From NCBI RefSeq assembly GCF_000814765.1, contig NZ_JWIC01000010.1, positions 878,001 through 942,000 on the forward strand: a stretch of 64,000 bases of DNA, in the 5' to 3' direction. A model generated the notes under the pieces. The model ran no database searches and was not told the DNA's origin. It worked only from the letters and a program-made list of their open reading frames with translations. This stretch comes from Pseudoalteromonas luteoviolacea (GTDB lineage: Bacteria > Pseudomonadota > Gammaproteobacteria > Enterobacterales > Alteromonadaceae). The translations under genes were made by a program, and so were the position numbers. Below are positions 23,471-33,764 of the stretch, piece after piece; the stretch's first letter is position 1, and every line of letters begins with the position of its first letter.

Positions 23471-26400
23471 TTAACTTCCTTTTGCTTCCAATAAAATAAA
23501 CTGCTTAGCTTGCTCAGTGAGTAAAATCAACTCATCTCTTAATGCGGTGTTTAAAGGGACATCTCCTTGAGGCTCTACAGATGCATTGGCCACTTTGTCA
23601 ATGCGGGAGTTTGCTTCAACTAACTTGGCATAGTCTGCTAATCGCGCGAGTCCTATTCCACCCGACGCCCCTTTGATACTGTGTGCAATTTCAGCCAACT
23701 GCAGATTACTCTGTACAACGCTGAGATCGCGCACATATTCATCACATAGTTTAGCAAACTTATCCAACATTGTTTTTACTAGGGCTGGATTGTTCATCAA
23801 TTGTGCCAAGGCAAAGTCTTTATCAAAAACACTCATTTGCTGACTCACATAAGGGTGCAATGCGCTGCACAGGTTGTCAGGAGAAATCGGCTTAACAAGA
23901 AATTCGTTGACACCATGTGCAAATGCTTTTTCCTTTTCATGTTCATGGGCATTTGCAGTTAACGCTATGATAGGTAACACCTCTTTACTTAACTCAGCGC
24001 GCAGTAACTTGGTTGCTTGATAGCCATCAATATGGGGCATATAAATATCCATCAGCACCATATCCGGTTTTAATGTTTGGCATATCTGCACAATATTTTG
24101 CGCACTTGGCAATGCCACAACCACAGCGCCATGTTGCTCCAATACCGTTTTTGAAATATCCAAATTCAATGCATTGTCATCCACAACAAGGCAAAGTGTA
24201 TTAGCCAGCCGTTCATTGTTCTGAATTTCAGTCACTTGACGCTCAAGAGGAGACAAACACAATGACTGATAAAAGACATACTGTGGAATGTTTATAATAC
24301 TCAGTGATGTTGACTCTGTTAGCCCTGTCGATAACGGGCTCGGTACCACAAGTCCCGAGCAAAGTGACGTCTCTGCGTGGCTAAAATGATGGCATAAGTA
24401 GCTCAACTCTTCGGTGTCATCACAAGCAATATAAGTAAATTTGTCCAGCTGTTCTAAGGCCTCACCAAAATTGGCAAAGTGTGTAATGTGATAATCGCTC
24501 AAATACTCTGGCGGTGTGGCAGTAGACACCAAACAGATATGGTTTTTAACAGTCATTTGAGGCCTATTTTGTGTTTGTAGCATCAACTCAAATTCAAAGG
24601 TACTACCGCCACCTTCTATACTGTGGATCTCAATTTTTCCACCCAGCAATGTTACCTGCTGTTTTACTATCGCAAGGCCTAAACCAATGCCTTCGTATTC
24701 CCGAGAGCTGGATTCATTTCCTTGCGTAAATGCATCAAACAAGCGTGCTTGGTCATCTTCTTTGATCCCAGGGCCCGTATCAAACACACAAAAAGAAAGC
24801 CATTGCTCCCCGTCTTTACTCCACTTAGAAACAACGCGTAATCCCACTTCGCCACGGTGAGTAAATTTGACGGCATTCCCTAATAAATTCACCAAAATCT
24901 GTTTAATTCGTGCCTCATCACCAATAAACTCAGGCCATACATCAGGTGCCACTTGCAGATTTAAATTTAACTTTTTAGCATCGCTTAACGGTTGAATAAG
25001 TGCACTCAAGCTATTCATTAAATTCAATATCGTAAATGGTTTATTGCGTAACTTGGCTCGCCCACTTTCCAGACGGGCAAAACTCAAGATATCACTCAAC
25101 ATCGTCAACAACTGCTTCGCGGCGGTCTCAATATGTATCAACTTTTCGCTATCTTGAGTGCGAGTCAGAGCCGGCTTTAAAATGCGGACCAGACCCAATA
25201 TGGCATTTAATGGTGTACGGATCTCGTGACTAATATTGGCAATGAAGCGGCTTTTTGCACGATTTGCACGCTCAGCTTCTATTTTTGCTTTAGTTAACGC
25301 GGTGACATTTTGCACATGAATAACAAAATACTTCGGTAGTTTTTGCTTATCCCACACCAGTGAAACACTCAATTGCAACCAAAGCGAAGACTCACTCTGT
25401 GATAGGCTTAATACTTTGACCCCTTTGCGCTCTTCGAGCAGCTGATTTAATACGGTATTGAGCGTGTCTAACTCATCTTGTGCAAATAAAGAGCTTAAAT
25501 GCAGCCCCGCTTCAACACCGTTCAACAGCTTTCGAACCGCGCGATTAAATTCTAAAATAATGCACTCGGTCGATACCAATAAAATACCATTGGGTGCATG
25601 CTTAATCGCCGCTTTGAAGTTTTGTTCCGAGGCTCGCAGCGCTATCATGGCCTGTTGTTGCTCACTGATATCACGGGCTATGCCCAAACTACCAATCCGG
25701 CTGCCCTGATCATCAAATAGTGGCGATACGCTCACTAAATAGGCCTTACCATCAAAATTCAGGGTTTCAGTTAAAGGAATACTATGGCTTTCCATCGCTT
25801 GTTCAAGCTCAAGTAGCTCAAGGTATTTTTGACTGACTTCTTGATGCTCCTTAGCGACTAATTCACTTTGTGACACGCCAATAAATCGCTCAAACGCATG
25901 ATTACAGCCAATGAACGAACCATCAATATTTTTAAAATAAATAAGGTCAGGCACAGAGTTGAGTACCGTATTAAGCAATGCTGCTTGACGTTCTTTTGCT
26001 TCAAAGCTCCGTGATAAGGCTTTTCTTTGACGTTGAACCTGCTCGTCTAAGCGCGCATTATGTGTTTCCATTTGCTCAAACAACGCTTGCCTTTGCACCA
26101 CCACTTGTTTGATTTCTTTAAACCAAGGCTGCCAGTCTTTGGGCACAGGGTATTGAAGCGTATTAGACTCCGCTAAATCTTGTTTTGTCAGATAATGTAC
26201 AAAGTGTTTCAGCGGGCGAATAAAAATTTGCCCGTTTAACCATAAAAACGAGAAAAAAGTAAACACAATAAAGAGCGCTAAAAAGCCAAGCTCTACCAAT
26301 ACTTCGTTGAGGACCGTGGCAATAAACGCATCTTCTGATTGCTGGAATCTAAGTCGATAAGGGGCGTTTTGAATTGTGCCTGTCAGTTCTACGCCACCTC

Positions 26401-27211
26401 GCCACGGGCGAGCGCGTTCAGGTGTAAATGACTTGGTTAAAATCACAGACTGACTGCTTTGTACAAGGACCTGCTCATTGATATCAACCAGCGCAAGTGC
26501 GCCTTCATTGAAGGTGAACTTATCTAATAAAGCGGTGACCTTATCCGCATTATAAATCAATATGATATGAGACTTTCCCCCACTATTGATCGGCTGAGCA
26601 ATACTGAAATAAGTATTGCCAAATAATCTTGTCTGCTTGCTATCCGGGTTCGCTAACACGCCTTTTCTTGGGCTGAAACGACCTTCAACAATGGCGGTTA
26701 AAAGGTGACTTTGCGTCTCATCGCGACGTTTGACAAACGCAAACCCATGTTCATTAAAATAGGCCACAGCCTCTAACTCATTGATCAATGCCAATGCCGT
26801 ATCAAAGCTTGGCCCCAAAGCCATCACATGCAACCAATGCTCTAGCACACGAGGAGATGCTTTATATGTGCCTAACCCGACTAATTCACCACCTTGCTCG
26901 GGTAAGCGGTGATAATAATAGCCTAACTGCTGTTGTACTTGACGTTGTACATCGCGAGATAATTGATACTTTATCGGTGTATCTAACCCCCGCTTAATAC
27001 TGCCAATGACAGTACTTGCTGCACTGGCAGCTTGATCGACTTGTGCTAACACGGCCGTAAATTGCACTTTATAAACGGCATATTGTCGCTCAAGCTTAAT
27101 GTTGAATAAATGAAAACACAGTACGATGGCGAGAATTAACGGAATTAATAACGCAACACAGATAGATTTTCGATAAGTTTTGAGTGGCTGAAACTCTGAC
27201 ATAATGTCCAT
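23471..27211 (-). CDS. Hybrid sensor histidine kinase with Hpt domain
   Basis: A 1246-residue inner-membrane sensor. Order: transmembrane helix 17-37; periplasmic sensor about 40-300; second helix 305-327; coiled linker; PAS about 410-515 and a second PAS about 525-640; HisKA with phospho-His662 (ISHEIRTPLNA); HATPase about 760-880 (DTGPG, GIGLGLAI). A receiver-like stretch about 890-990 lacks the acidic pocket and looks degenerate. A true receiver covers about 1003-1120 with Asp1055 (MVLMDIYMPHIDG), and the Hpt domain holds His1177 (IAHSIKGASGGIG). Met4 is an alternative start. It forms an operon with the degenerate GGDEF regulator. The signal is unknown. The layout supports a His-Asp-His-Asp phosphorelay. 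Confidence 0.9.
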   Translation of the reverse strand: MDIMSEFQPLKTYRKSICVALLIPLILAIVLCFHLFNIKLERQYAVYKVQFTAVLAQVDQAASAASTVIGSIKRGLDTPIKYQLSRDVQRQVQQQLGYYYHRLPEQGGELVGLGTYKASPRVLEHWLHVMALGPSFDTALALINELEAVAYFNEHGFAFVKRRDETQSHLLTAIVEGRFSPRKGVLANPDSKQTRLFGNTYFSIAQPINSGGKSHIILIYNADKVTALLDKFTFNEGALALVDINEQVLVQSSQSVILTKSFTPERARPWRGGVELTGTIQNAPYRLRFQQSEDAFIATVLNEVLVELGFLALFIVFTFFSFLWLNGQIFIRPLKHFVHYLTKQDLAESNTLQYPVPKDWQPWFKEIKQVVVQRQALFEQMETHNARLDEQVQRQRKALSRSFEAKERQAALLNTVLNSVPDLIYFKNIDGSFIGCNHAFERFIGVSQSELVAKEHQEVSQKYLELLELEQAMESHSIPLTETLNFDGKAYLVSVSPLFDDQGSRIGSLGIARDISEQQQAMIALRASEQNFKAAIKHAPNGILLVSTECIILEFNRAVRKLLNGVEAGLHLSSLFAQDELDTLNTVLNQLLEERKGVKVLSLSQSESSLWLQLSVSLVWDKQKLPKYFVIHVQNVTALTKAKIEAERANRAKSRFIANISHEIRTPLNAILGLVRILKPALTRTQDSEKLIHIETAAKQLLTMLSDILSFARLESGRAKLRNKPFTILNLMNSLSALIQPLSDAKKLNLNLQVAPDVWPEFIGDEARIKQILVNLLGNAVKFTHRGEVGLRVVSKWSKDGEQWLSFCVFDTGPGIKEDDQARLFDAFTQGNESSSREYEGIGLGLAIVKQQVTLLGGKIEIHSIEGGGSTFEFELMLQTQNRPQMTVKNHICLVSTATPPEYLSDYHITHFANFGEALEQLDKFTYIACDDTEELSYLCHHFSHAETSLCSGLVVPSPLSTGLTESTSLSIINIPQYVFYQSLCLSPLERQVTEIQNNERLANTLCLVVDDNALNLDISKTVLEQHGAVVVALPSAQNIVQICQTLKPDMVLMDIYMPHIDGYQATKLLRAELSKEVLPIIALTANAHEHEKEKAFAHGVNEFLVKPISPDNLCSALHPYVSQQMSVFDKDFALAQLMNNPALVKTMLDKFAKLCDEYVRDLSVVQSNLQLAEIAHSIKGASGGIGLARLADYAKLVEANSRIDKVANASVEPQGDVPLNTALRDELILLTEQAKQFILLEAKGS

Positions 27212-27316
27212 TCAATGGCCTGTAGTGGTTCTTTCCATCTTTTTTTGAAAGGTTAGCGAGCAGTGTTCAGATAAGCAAGTGATTCACTTCGTAACCACCC
27301 AATTTATAAATGAAAA

Positions 27317-27343
27317 AACCAGTGTATCTCCGATACACTGGTT
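27317..27343 (-). terminator. Terminator of the phoH-like gene
   Basis: AACCAGTGTATC and GATACACTGGTT are perfect 12-base arms with a three-base loop. T-runs flank it on both strands, so it may work in both directions. Confidence 0.9.
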
Positions 27344-27362
27344 CACTTTTTTCAGCGCCGTA

Positions 27363-28763
27363 TTACAAGTTTTCTTCAGCAAATGAAGCCAAACGACTCC
27401 TCACAACACCATTGAGGTTGATTGTTGCACTGCCCTCAAAGTCTTTAAATCGCTCCACGATATAAGTGAGCCCAGAGGTCACTGGCGTTAAATAGTTGCT
27501 GTCTATTTGCGCCAAGTTTCCAGTACAGATAAGCTTAGTCCCTTCACCGCAACGCGTAATGATGGTTTTAAGCTGAGAAGCCGTTAAGTTTTGGCTTTCA
27601 TCTAAAATCACCACAGCATTTTGAATGCTACGACCGCGCATAAAGTTCACTGATTTAAACTGGATATTGGCCTTTTCCATGATGTAATTTCGACTAGAGA
27701 TCGGGCTTTCGTCATGTTTGTGCAGTACTTCAAGCGTATCTGTAATAGCCGCTAACCACGGTGCCATTTTCTCTTCTTCAGTGCCAGGTAAAAAGCCGAT
27801 GCTCTCTGCGATTTCCGGGGTATTACGGGTCACGATCACCTTGTCATACACCCCCTTTTCTATGATCATTTCAAGTGCACTGGCTAAGGCCAATAACGTT
27901 TTACCGCATCCTGCAGGTCCAGTGAGTACCACCAGCTCAATATTGGGATCTAATAATGCATCCAGCGCCATCCCTTGATAGACGTTTTTAGGTTTTACGC
28001 CCCATGCCTGCTGGTGCAGTAACCGCTCAACACTGATGTCTTTTAATGTCACATGCGCTTCATCATACCCCACTACGCGCGCAGCAAAATGCTCGCTGCC
28101 ATCGAGCAAGTATTCGTTATAAAACACTTCTGGCATCCTAGATTTAGGCACTTTATGTAAGCTATAACGCCCCTGCTGCTCACTTTGACATTCACCTACA
28201 CTTTCCCAAAAGTCGCCCTCAAATTTATTGTATCCTGAGGTCAGCAAATTAATATCATCAATCAATTGGTCAGTCCGATAGTCTTCAACAAATTTTAATC
28301 CGACCCCTTTTGCTTTCAGGCGCATATTGATGTCTTTGGTGACTAGCACGACTTTTTTCTCTGTATATTGCTTTTGTAACTGCAAAGCACAGTTAATGAT
28401 ACTGTGATCATTCTCGTTGCCAGGCAGTCCAGAAATACTGTCGGGGTACAAATGGTCGTTTACAATAATGAGCTTGCCACTACTGCCAGGTTTATTAGGA
28501 TCACGCTGTACTTTTGGTAAATCAACGCCTTCTAACATTTGTTCCGGTGTCGCATCGGTCAGAACATCATCTAAGCTGCGGATCGCCACACGCGCATCTC
28601 GGCTCACATCACGCTTTCTATCTTTGATGTGGTCAAGTTCTTCTAACACTGTCATGGGGATCACAACATCATGTTCTTGGAAGGAAAGGTAAGCGAGGGG
28701 CTCGTGAAGTAAAACGTTGGTGTCTAGTACATAAATTTTCCGGTCGAGGTCATCTTTTCCCAT
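27363..28763 (-). CDS. PIN-PhoH2 family ATPase
   Basis: A 466-residue protein joining an N-terminal PIN RNase domain (YVLDTNVLLHEP, Asp14; VLEELDHIKD; the TKDINMR region near 143) to a C-terminal PhoH ATPase (Walker A GPAGCGKTLLA at 282-292; Walker B VVILDESQN). PIN-PhoH proteins of this kind are RNA helicase/RNases in other bacteria. The length is as expected, and all key acidic residues look present. It is monocistronic, with its own terminator and a 412-base upstream gap shared with the divergent rapA gene. Regulation by stress or phosphate is not shown by the sequence. Confidence 0.9.
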   Translation of the reverse strand: MGKDDLDRKIYVLDTNVLLHEPLAYLSFQEHDVVIPMTVLEELDHIKDRKRDVSRDARVAIRSLDDVLTDATPEQMLEGVDLPKVQRDPNKPGSSGKLIIVNDHLYPDSISGLPGNENDHSIINCALQLQKQYTEKKVVLVTKDINMRLKAKGVGLKFVEDYRTDQLIDDINLLTSGYNKFEGDFWESVGECQSEQQGRYSLHKVPKSRMPEVFYNEYLLDGSEHFAARVVGYDEAHVTLKDISVERLLHQQAWGVKPKNVYQGMALDALLDPNIELVVLTGPAGCGKTLLALASALEMIIEKGVYDKVIVTRNTPEIAESIGFLPGTEEEKMAPWLAAITDTLEVLHKHDESPISSRNYIMEKANIQFKSVNFMRGRSIQNAVVILDESQNLTASQLKTIITRCGEGTKLICTGNLAQIDSNYLTPVTSGLTYIVERFKDFEGSATINLNGVVRSRLASFAEENL

Positions 28764-29175
28764 AGTGCATTCCTATTCGTCTGCAATTTCTATGATTGAA
28801 CTGTGTATTGCTCGCCACACAATACATCGCTCTAACTTAATTTTAGTCTATTTGTCACAAAAGTCGTTTTCATGACAAAAAACCTTTTGTACAAGTGTCC
28901 CCATTTATTGCCAAAGTGGCCCCTCTGTCACTTTTTTTAATTATTCAATTCGTATATTTTATCTCCAACAACAGTGATGTTTGACTATGCTTAATAGCCA
29001 CTATTGCACAATAAAAAACAATCGACAGTGAGCAAACAACGAATATGAATCAGTTATCTTGTAAAACCCACGCAATACCACGCTGTAAGGCACATTTATT
29101 GTGTTTTTACAATCTTGAACAAGGCTTTGCTTCTCGGTAACATAGCCGCCTTTTTTCTGCGAAGATGAGAAAACC
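28764..29175. promoter_or_regulatory. Divergent intergenic region phoH/rapA
   Basis: 412 bases separate the divergent starts. No gene, RNA or strong repeat is apparent. AT-rich stretches around 28920-29020 could hold promoters, but no convincing -35/-10 pair can be fixed. Confidence 0.4.
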
Positions 29176-32073
29176 ATGAATTTTTCCTTAGGTCAGCGCT
29201 GGATAAGCGATACCGAATCAGATTTGGGTTTAGGGGCCATTGTCGCCTTAGAAGGTAGACAAGTAACCATTCTGTTTCCCGCCAGTGGAGAAAACCGCGT
29301 TTATTCTGTACAAGAAGCGCCGGTGACTCGAGTAGCATTTAATCCTGGGGATGTGATCCGCAGTGTTGAAGAATGGGAAATGCGTGTAGAGAGCATCGAA
29401 GAGCAAGGGGATCTACTTTGCTATCATGGTGTGCGTCTAGACACAGAAGAAACTGTCAGCCTAAAAGAAACCTTTTTAGATCATTTCATTAAGTTTAATA
29501 AACCACAGGATAGGCTTTTTGCAGGTCAGGTGGATAGATTTGATCGTTACACGCTGCGTTACCAAACGTGGCAGCACCAATTTAATCGCCAACAATCTCA
29601 TCTGAAAGGCCTGATCGGTCAACGTGCCAGCTTAATTCCTCACCAGCTTTATATTGCAGATGAAGTCGGACAACGTTTTGCGCCGCGCGTTTTGCTCTCT
29701 GATGAAGTGGGATTGGGTAAAACCATTGAAGCGGGCATGATCTTGCACCAGCAGATCCTCACAGGCCGTGCTAACCGCGTATTAATCGTGGTGCCAGAAA
29801 GCTTACAGCACCAGTGGTTAGTTGAAATGTTGCGTCGTTTTAATTTACGTTTTTCTATCTTTGATGAAGAGCGTTGCGACGAAGCTTTTGCAGACTCGCC
29901 TAATGTATTTGAAACCGAGCAATTGGTTTTGGTTAGTCTTGAATTTATCACTAAAAAACGTCGCTGGTTCGAACAAGCAACGCTGGCAGATTGGGATCTG
30001 CTCGTCGTTGATGAAGCGCACCACCTTACCGTAGAAAAAGACAAGCCAAGTACTGAATATCAGCGTATTGCTGAACTCAGCCAAGATATCCCTGGTCTCA
30101 TCTTATTAACCGCGACACCAGATCAATTGGGCCATCGCAGTCATTTTGCACGCTTACAATTACTCGATCCTGATCGATTCTATGACTACGATGCGTTTGT
30201 TGTGGAAGAAAGTAACTATAAAGAAATTGCAGACGCTGCAAATCAACTGCTGCAAGATACACTGTTAGATGACAAAGCCACCGCGACCATCACTGAGTTA
30301 CTAAAAGAAACGGATATCTCAGATTTACTGAAGCGTGTAGCCGAACAAGAGCAAGAAGCAAAGCAAGAGCTGTTAGGTATGTTGCTTGACCGCCACGGTA
30401 CAGGTCGTATCTTATTCCGTAATAGCCGCAGCGGTATCGATGGCTACCCAGGTCGTAAAGTCCACGCGCATCCAGTTGACATGCCAAAGCAATATAAAAC
30501 GGCGATGTCAGTTCTTGGCAGTATGGGCGGCATCCAAACTGCTGAAAAAAGCGCATTACGTGCCTTATTCCCGGAAAAAATCTTCCAAGAATTCGAAGGG
30601 GAAAGTGCTAGCTGGACCCAATTTGATCCGCGCGTAAATTGGCTGATCGAAAAACTCAAAGAACTCAAGCACGAAAAGGTACTGCTGATCTGTGCTGAAG
30701 CACAAACAGCCATTAGCCTTGAACAAACCTTGCGCGAGCGCGAAGGCATTCGTTCAGCCGTGTTCCACGAAGGCATGTCCATTATTGAACGTGACCGTGC
30801 CGCCGCTTACTTTGCTGACGAATATGACAGTGCACAAGTGCTGTTATGTTCTGAAATAGGCTCAGAAGGTCGTAACTTCCAGTTCTCACACCACCTAGTG
30901 TTGTTCGATCTGCCGCTAAATCCAGATTTGTTAGAACAGCGTATCGGTCGTCTTGACCGTATTGGCCAGCAACATGACGTCAATATTCATGTGCCTTACT
31001 TTGCCAATACTGCACAAGAAGTGTTATTGCGTTGGTACAACGAAGCGTTAGATGCATTCGAAACCACCAGCACGACCGGCCAGCTACTATACAAAGAGTT
31101 CTCTGAAGATCTGCTTGAATTTATTGCAGCACATAACTGTGATGAAGAAGAGCTTGACCCGTTACTTGAGCAAGTTGCCAAGCAAAACAAAGTGCTACGT
31201 GCAAAAATGGAGCAAGGTCGAGACAGACTACTTGAACTGCACTCAAGCGGCCAAGGTCGTGCAGAGCAAATCGTCCAGCAAATTGAAAAGCTCGATGATG
31301 ACGTTATCTTGCCAGCTTATATGATTAATGTGTTTGATATTTTTGGGGTAAACCAAGAAGACAAAGGCGAAAACACCATTATTCTTAAGCCCACAGAACA
31401 CATGCTTAACCCGTCATTCCCATGTTTGAAAGACGATGGCATGACTGTCACATTTGATAGATCAACCTCATTATCGCAAGAAGATGCACAATTTATCAGC
31501 TGGGACCACCCAATGGTAGAAGGCGTCATGGATATGATCTGTGATGATGACTTCGGCTGTGCATCCGTGGCGTTACTGAAGAACAACAAACTACCTGTCG
31601 GTACATTTTTTGTTGAACTGATTTACGTGGCAGAAACCTCGGCACCTAAATCACTGCAAGTGGGTCGCTTTTTGCCACCTACGCCTATCCGTGTATTGAT
31701 GGACAAAACAGGTAATAACTTGGCTGAGAATGTCGCATTTGACGCATTTAACCAACAGCTTTCAGCTGTAGGCCGTCAAACGGCTAGCAAATTAGCCAAC
31801 GCGTTACAATCGGGGATCCATCCGCTTATTGCCAAAGCAACAGACATCGCGAATCAACATCTGGACACTTTGCAAAGCCAAGCACAAGCAGATATGCAGA
31901 CGCGCTTAGACGAAGAACAAAACCGTCTAAATGCACTCAAAGCGATTAACCCTAATATCCGTGATGAGGAAATTAAAGTGTTTGATAAGCAAAAAACACA
32001 GCTTAGTGAACACATTTCTAAGGCACAGGTTAAGCTCGATGCGATCCGCTTAATTGTGGTTTCTAATCAGTAA
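29176..32073 (+). CDS. rapA: RNA polymerase-recycling ATPase RapA
   Basis: A 965-residue SWI2/SNF2 ATPase (E. coli 968) that binds RNA polymerase and helps recycle it after transcription. The N-terminal Tudor-like domain begins MNFSLGQRWISDTESDLGLG. Walker A is DEVGLGKT at 176-183, with DEAHH near 280. The C-terminal helicase motifs GRILFRNSR, GSEGRNFQF and QRIGRLDRIGQ are in place, and a coiled C-terminal tail follows. The start matches the E. coli protein (also MPFTLGQRWISDTE-type). The gene is monocistronic with a strong terminator. Confidence 0.98.
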   Translation: MNFSLGQRWISDTESDLGLGAIVALEGRQVTILFPASGENRVYSVQEAPVTRVAFNPGDVIRSVEEWEMRVESIEEQGDLLCYHGVRLDTEETVSLKETFLDHFIKFNKPQDRLFAGQVDRFDRYTLRYQTWQHQFNRQQSHLKGLIGQRASLIPHQLYIADEVGQRFAPRVLLSDEVGLGKTIEAGMILHQQILTGRANRVLIVVPESLQHQWLVEMLRRFNLRFSIFDEERCDEAFADSPNVFETEQLVLVSLEFITKKRRWFEQATLADWDLLVVDEAHHLTVEKDKPSTEYQRIAELSQDIPGLILLTATPDQLGHRSHFARLQLLDPDRFYDYDAFVVEESNYKEIADAANQLLQDTLLDDKATATITELLKETDISDLLKRVAEQEQEAKQELLGMLLDRHGTGRILFRNSRSGIDGYPGRKVHAHPVDMPKQYKTAMSVLGSMGGIQTAEKSALRALFPEKIFQEFEGESASWTQFDPRVNWLIEKLKELKHEKVLLICAEAQTAISLEQTLREREGIRSAVFHEGMSIIERDRAAAYFADEYDSAQVLLCSEIGSEGRNFQFSHHLVLFDLPLNPDLLEQRIGRLDRIGQQHDVNIHVPYFANTAQEVLLRWYNEALDAFETTSTTGQLLYKEFSEDLLEFIAAHNCDEEELDPLLEQVAKQNKVLRAKMEQGRDRLLELHSSGQGRAEQIVQQIEKLDDDVILPAYMINVFDIFGVNQEDKGENTIILKPTEHMLNPSFPCLKDDGMTVTFDRSTSLSQEDAQFISWDHPMVEGVMDMICDDDFGCASVALLKNNKLPVGTFFVELIYVAETSAPKSLQVGRFLPPTPIRVLMDKTGNNLAENVAFDAFNQQLSAVGRQTASKLANALQSGIHPLIAKATDIANQHLDTLQSQAQADMQTRLDEEQNRLNALKAINPNIRDEEIKVFDKQKTQLSEHISKAQVKLDAIRLIVVSNQ

Positions 32074-32083
32074 TCCCTACTTT

Positions 32084-32123
32084 AGAAACAGGCAATAAAA
32101 GAGACGTTTTATTGCCTGTTTCT
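32084..32123 (+). terminator. rapA terminator
   Basis: Perfect 17-base arms (AGAAACAGGCAATAAAA and its complement) enclose a six-base loop. It starts 11 bases after the stop. Confidence 0.85.
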
Positions 32124-32245
32124 ATTCTCATGCAGCGTCGTCGTCGTATTTCATCATTATTAATTTCATATTATTTTCTGAGTTATTGTACATACACCTC
32201 ACCCTTGATAGATTGATTAAGATTTAACCAATCAAGGAAAAGATA

Positions 32246-33733
32246 ATGAAAATTAAAATGATAAATCCCCTCTCGATAGTGACGTTCTTTTTATTAGCCA
32301 TCGCCTGTACAAAATTATACGCTTCTAGCACCTCCCCCTCGCAAGGCAGCTATTTTTTAATTGATACCGGGGCTAGCCAAGTCTATAAATTGAATTTCAA
32401 ACCCGATAATCAAGTGATTGTATCGAGTGATTTTAACGTGCCAGCTCAGTGGCAATGGCAATCCCAGCAGCAGATCTTGGCTGAACTTTCTCAGCCGCAA
32501 GATCAATATGAAGTACAGATGTCCGAGCATGAAACATATATTCATCAGTTGACAGGGTTAAGCTTTAATTACAACACACAGGAACAACATCAGTACACCC
32601 AACATATGCAAGTTTGGCATAAAGAAGCACAAATGGTTGTGGATACCTATACAGTCCCAAGTGAAGCGATATTCCTCAAACAGCGCCAGCTGAAAAAATG
32701 GCGAGCACATCTGGTCAATAAAACGTGGGAAATCGCGAATATTGATGAAGTCACACATGCCGATACACCTTGGTTTAAAAGTCGTAGCTCAGCGTCTGTT
32801 ACTTTTCATGAAAACGGTAAAGGTACAGTCAATCATTGGGATAACACACACAGTGATTTAACATGGAAACTGAAAGGAAAAAAACTTGTTCTTCACTACC
32901 ACCACAACGAACAAAGTGTGAAATTGGTTATTCGTATTGTAGAGAATATTGATGATATTGGGCTGCGTTTTGTTGCAAAAAAGGTAAATAAAAAATCCAA
33001 GCAAGCAAAGTGGATCACCGGCTACATGATTGAAAAGCAGGATATTGCACTTACTTACGAACAAATTGTTGGCCAATGGCGCAAATCTAATGGACGCTTT
33101 CATGACTACTACCCAGACCAAATTGCAGTTGCTAGCGTTGCCAACACGGCCTCAAAATGGAAGCTCAACCACCTAAATCAACTTGTTAGAGAAAAGCTGG
33201 ATCATCCAGAGCAAGGGACTGTACTTAATTGTCCTGACAATCGCTGTTATGTTAGCTGTGAATTCTTTTATGAACTGCTCGCTAAAAAAGGCAATACACT
33301 CTACATTGCTTACCATTATAATTCAGAGTTTTACCCGCAAGGTCCGTTAAAATTTCAAGGTAAATGGATACTAAAAGTTGAGTATGACGAAGCTTTTGGC
33401 ATTAAAGATTTTTCTAGAAATATCTTTTCAATCACGACTATGAACTTAGAGTACCAAGGTCAAAGCCACCCATATCTATTTAGTCGTTTACCAGACGAAA
33501 ACGGTGATCTCGTTAATCAAGTCACAACACCTGAAGGTACAGGCAATTTTTCCATGATAGAAGGTAAATTACACACACTCATTAACCAACAGGAAAGCAT
33601 TTTTGAGATAACTCAATTTACGCGAGATGGACTGTCAGTCTGTCAATATCAACCCGGGTCGCAGTGCTCATTGGGTAAACAAGCAATATTTAAATTTACT
33701 CATGAGGCAGGGCCATATCCAGTCGCTCACTAG
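32246..33733 (+). CDS. Exported protein of unknown function
   Basis: A 495-residue protein I do not recognise. A signal peptide is likely at residues 1-27 (MKIKMINPLSIVTFFLLAIA, then CTKLYASS). Ala-Ser at 26-27 fits signal peptidase I; AIACT is a poor lipobox, though Cys21 cannot be fully excluded. The rest is hydrophilic and aromatic-rich with two similar-looking stretches. VTFHENGKGTVNHWDNTHSD and IVGQWRKSNGRF suggest lipocalin-like or DUF4923-type beta modules. Cysteines cluster at GTVLNCPDNRCYVSCEFF, possibly disulphide-bonded. The ATG has an AAGGAAAAG ribosome site, and a terminator follows directly. It stands alone. Confidence 0.7.
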   Translation: MKIKMINPLSIVTFFLLAIACTKLYASSTSPSQGSYFLIDTGASQVYKLNFKPDNQVIVSSDFNVPAQWQWQSQQQILAELSQPQDQYEVQMSEHETYIHQLTGLSFNYNTQEQHQYTQHMQVWHKEAQMVVDTYTVPSEAIFLKQRQLKKWRAHLVNKTWEIANIDEVTHADTPWFKSRSSASVTFHENGKGTVNHWDNTHSDLTWKLKGKKLVLHYHHNEQSVKLVIRIVENIDDIGLRFVAKKVNKKSKQAKWITGYMIEKQDIALTYEQIVGQWRKSNGRFHDYYPDQIAVASVANTASKWKLNHLNQLVREKLDHPEQGTVLNCPDNRCYVSCEFFYELLAKKGNTLYIAYHYNSEFYPQGPLKFQGKWILKVEYDEAFGIKDFSRNIFSITTMNLEYQGQSHPYLFSRLPDENGDLVNQVTTPEGTGNFSMIEGKLHTLINQQESIFEITQFTRDGLSVCQYQPGSQCSLGKQAIFKFTHEAGPYPVAH

Positions 33734-33740
33734 CAAAATT

Positions 33741-33764
33741 GGGGCATGATCTGCCCCCTTTTTT
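33741..33764 (+). terminator. Terminator of the exported-protein gene
   Basis: GGGGCA and TGCCCC arms with a five-base loop run into CTTTTTT. Its T-run touches the end of the opposing membrane-protein gene. Confidence 0.85.

Noticed and set aside
28980..29130. Small 31-codon frame before rapA
   Set aside because: It has no ribosome site and no conserved feature, and probably arises by chance in the promoter region.
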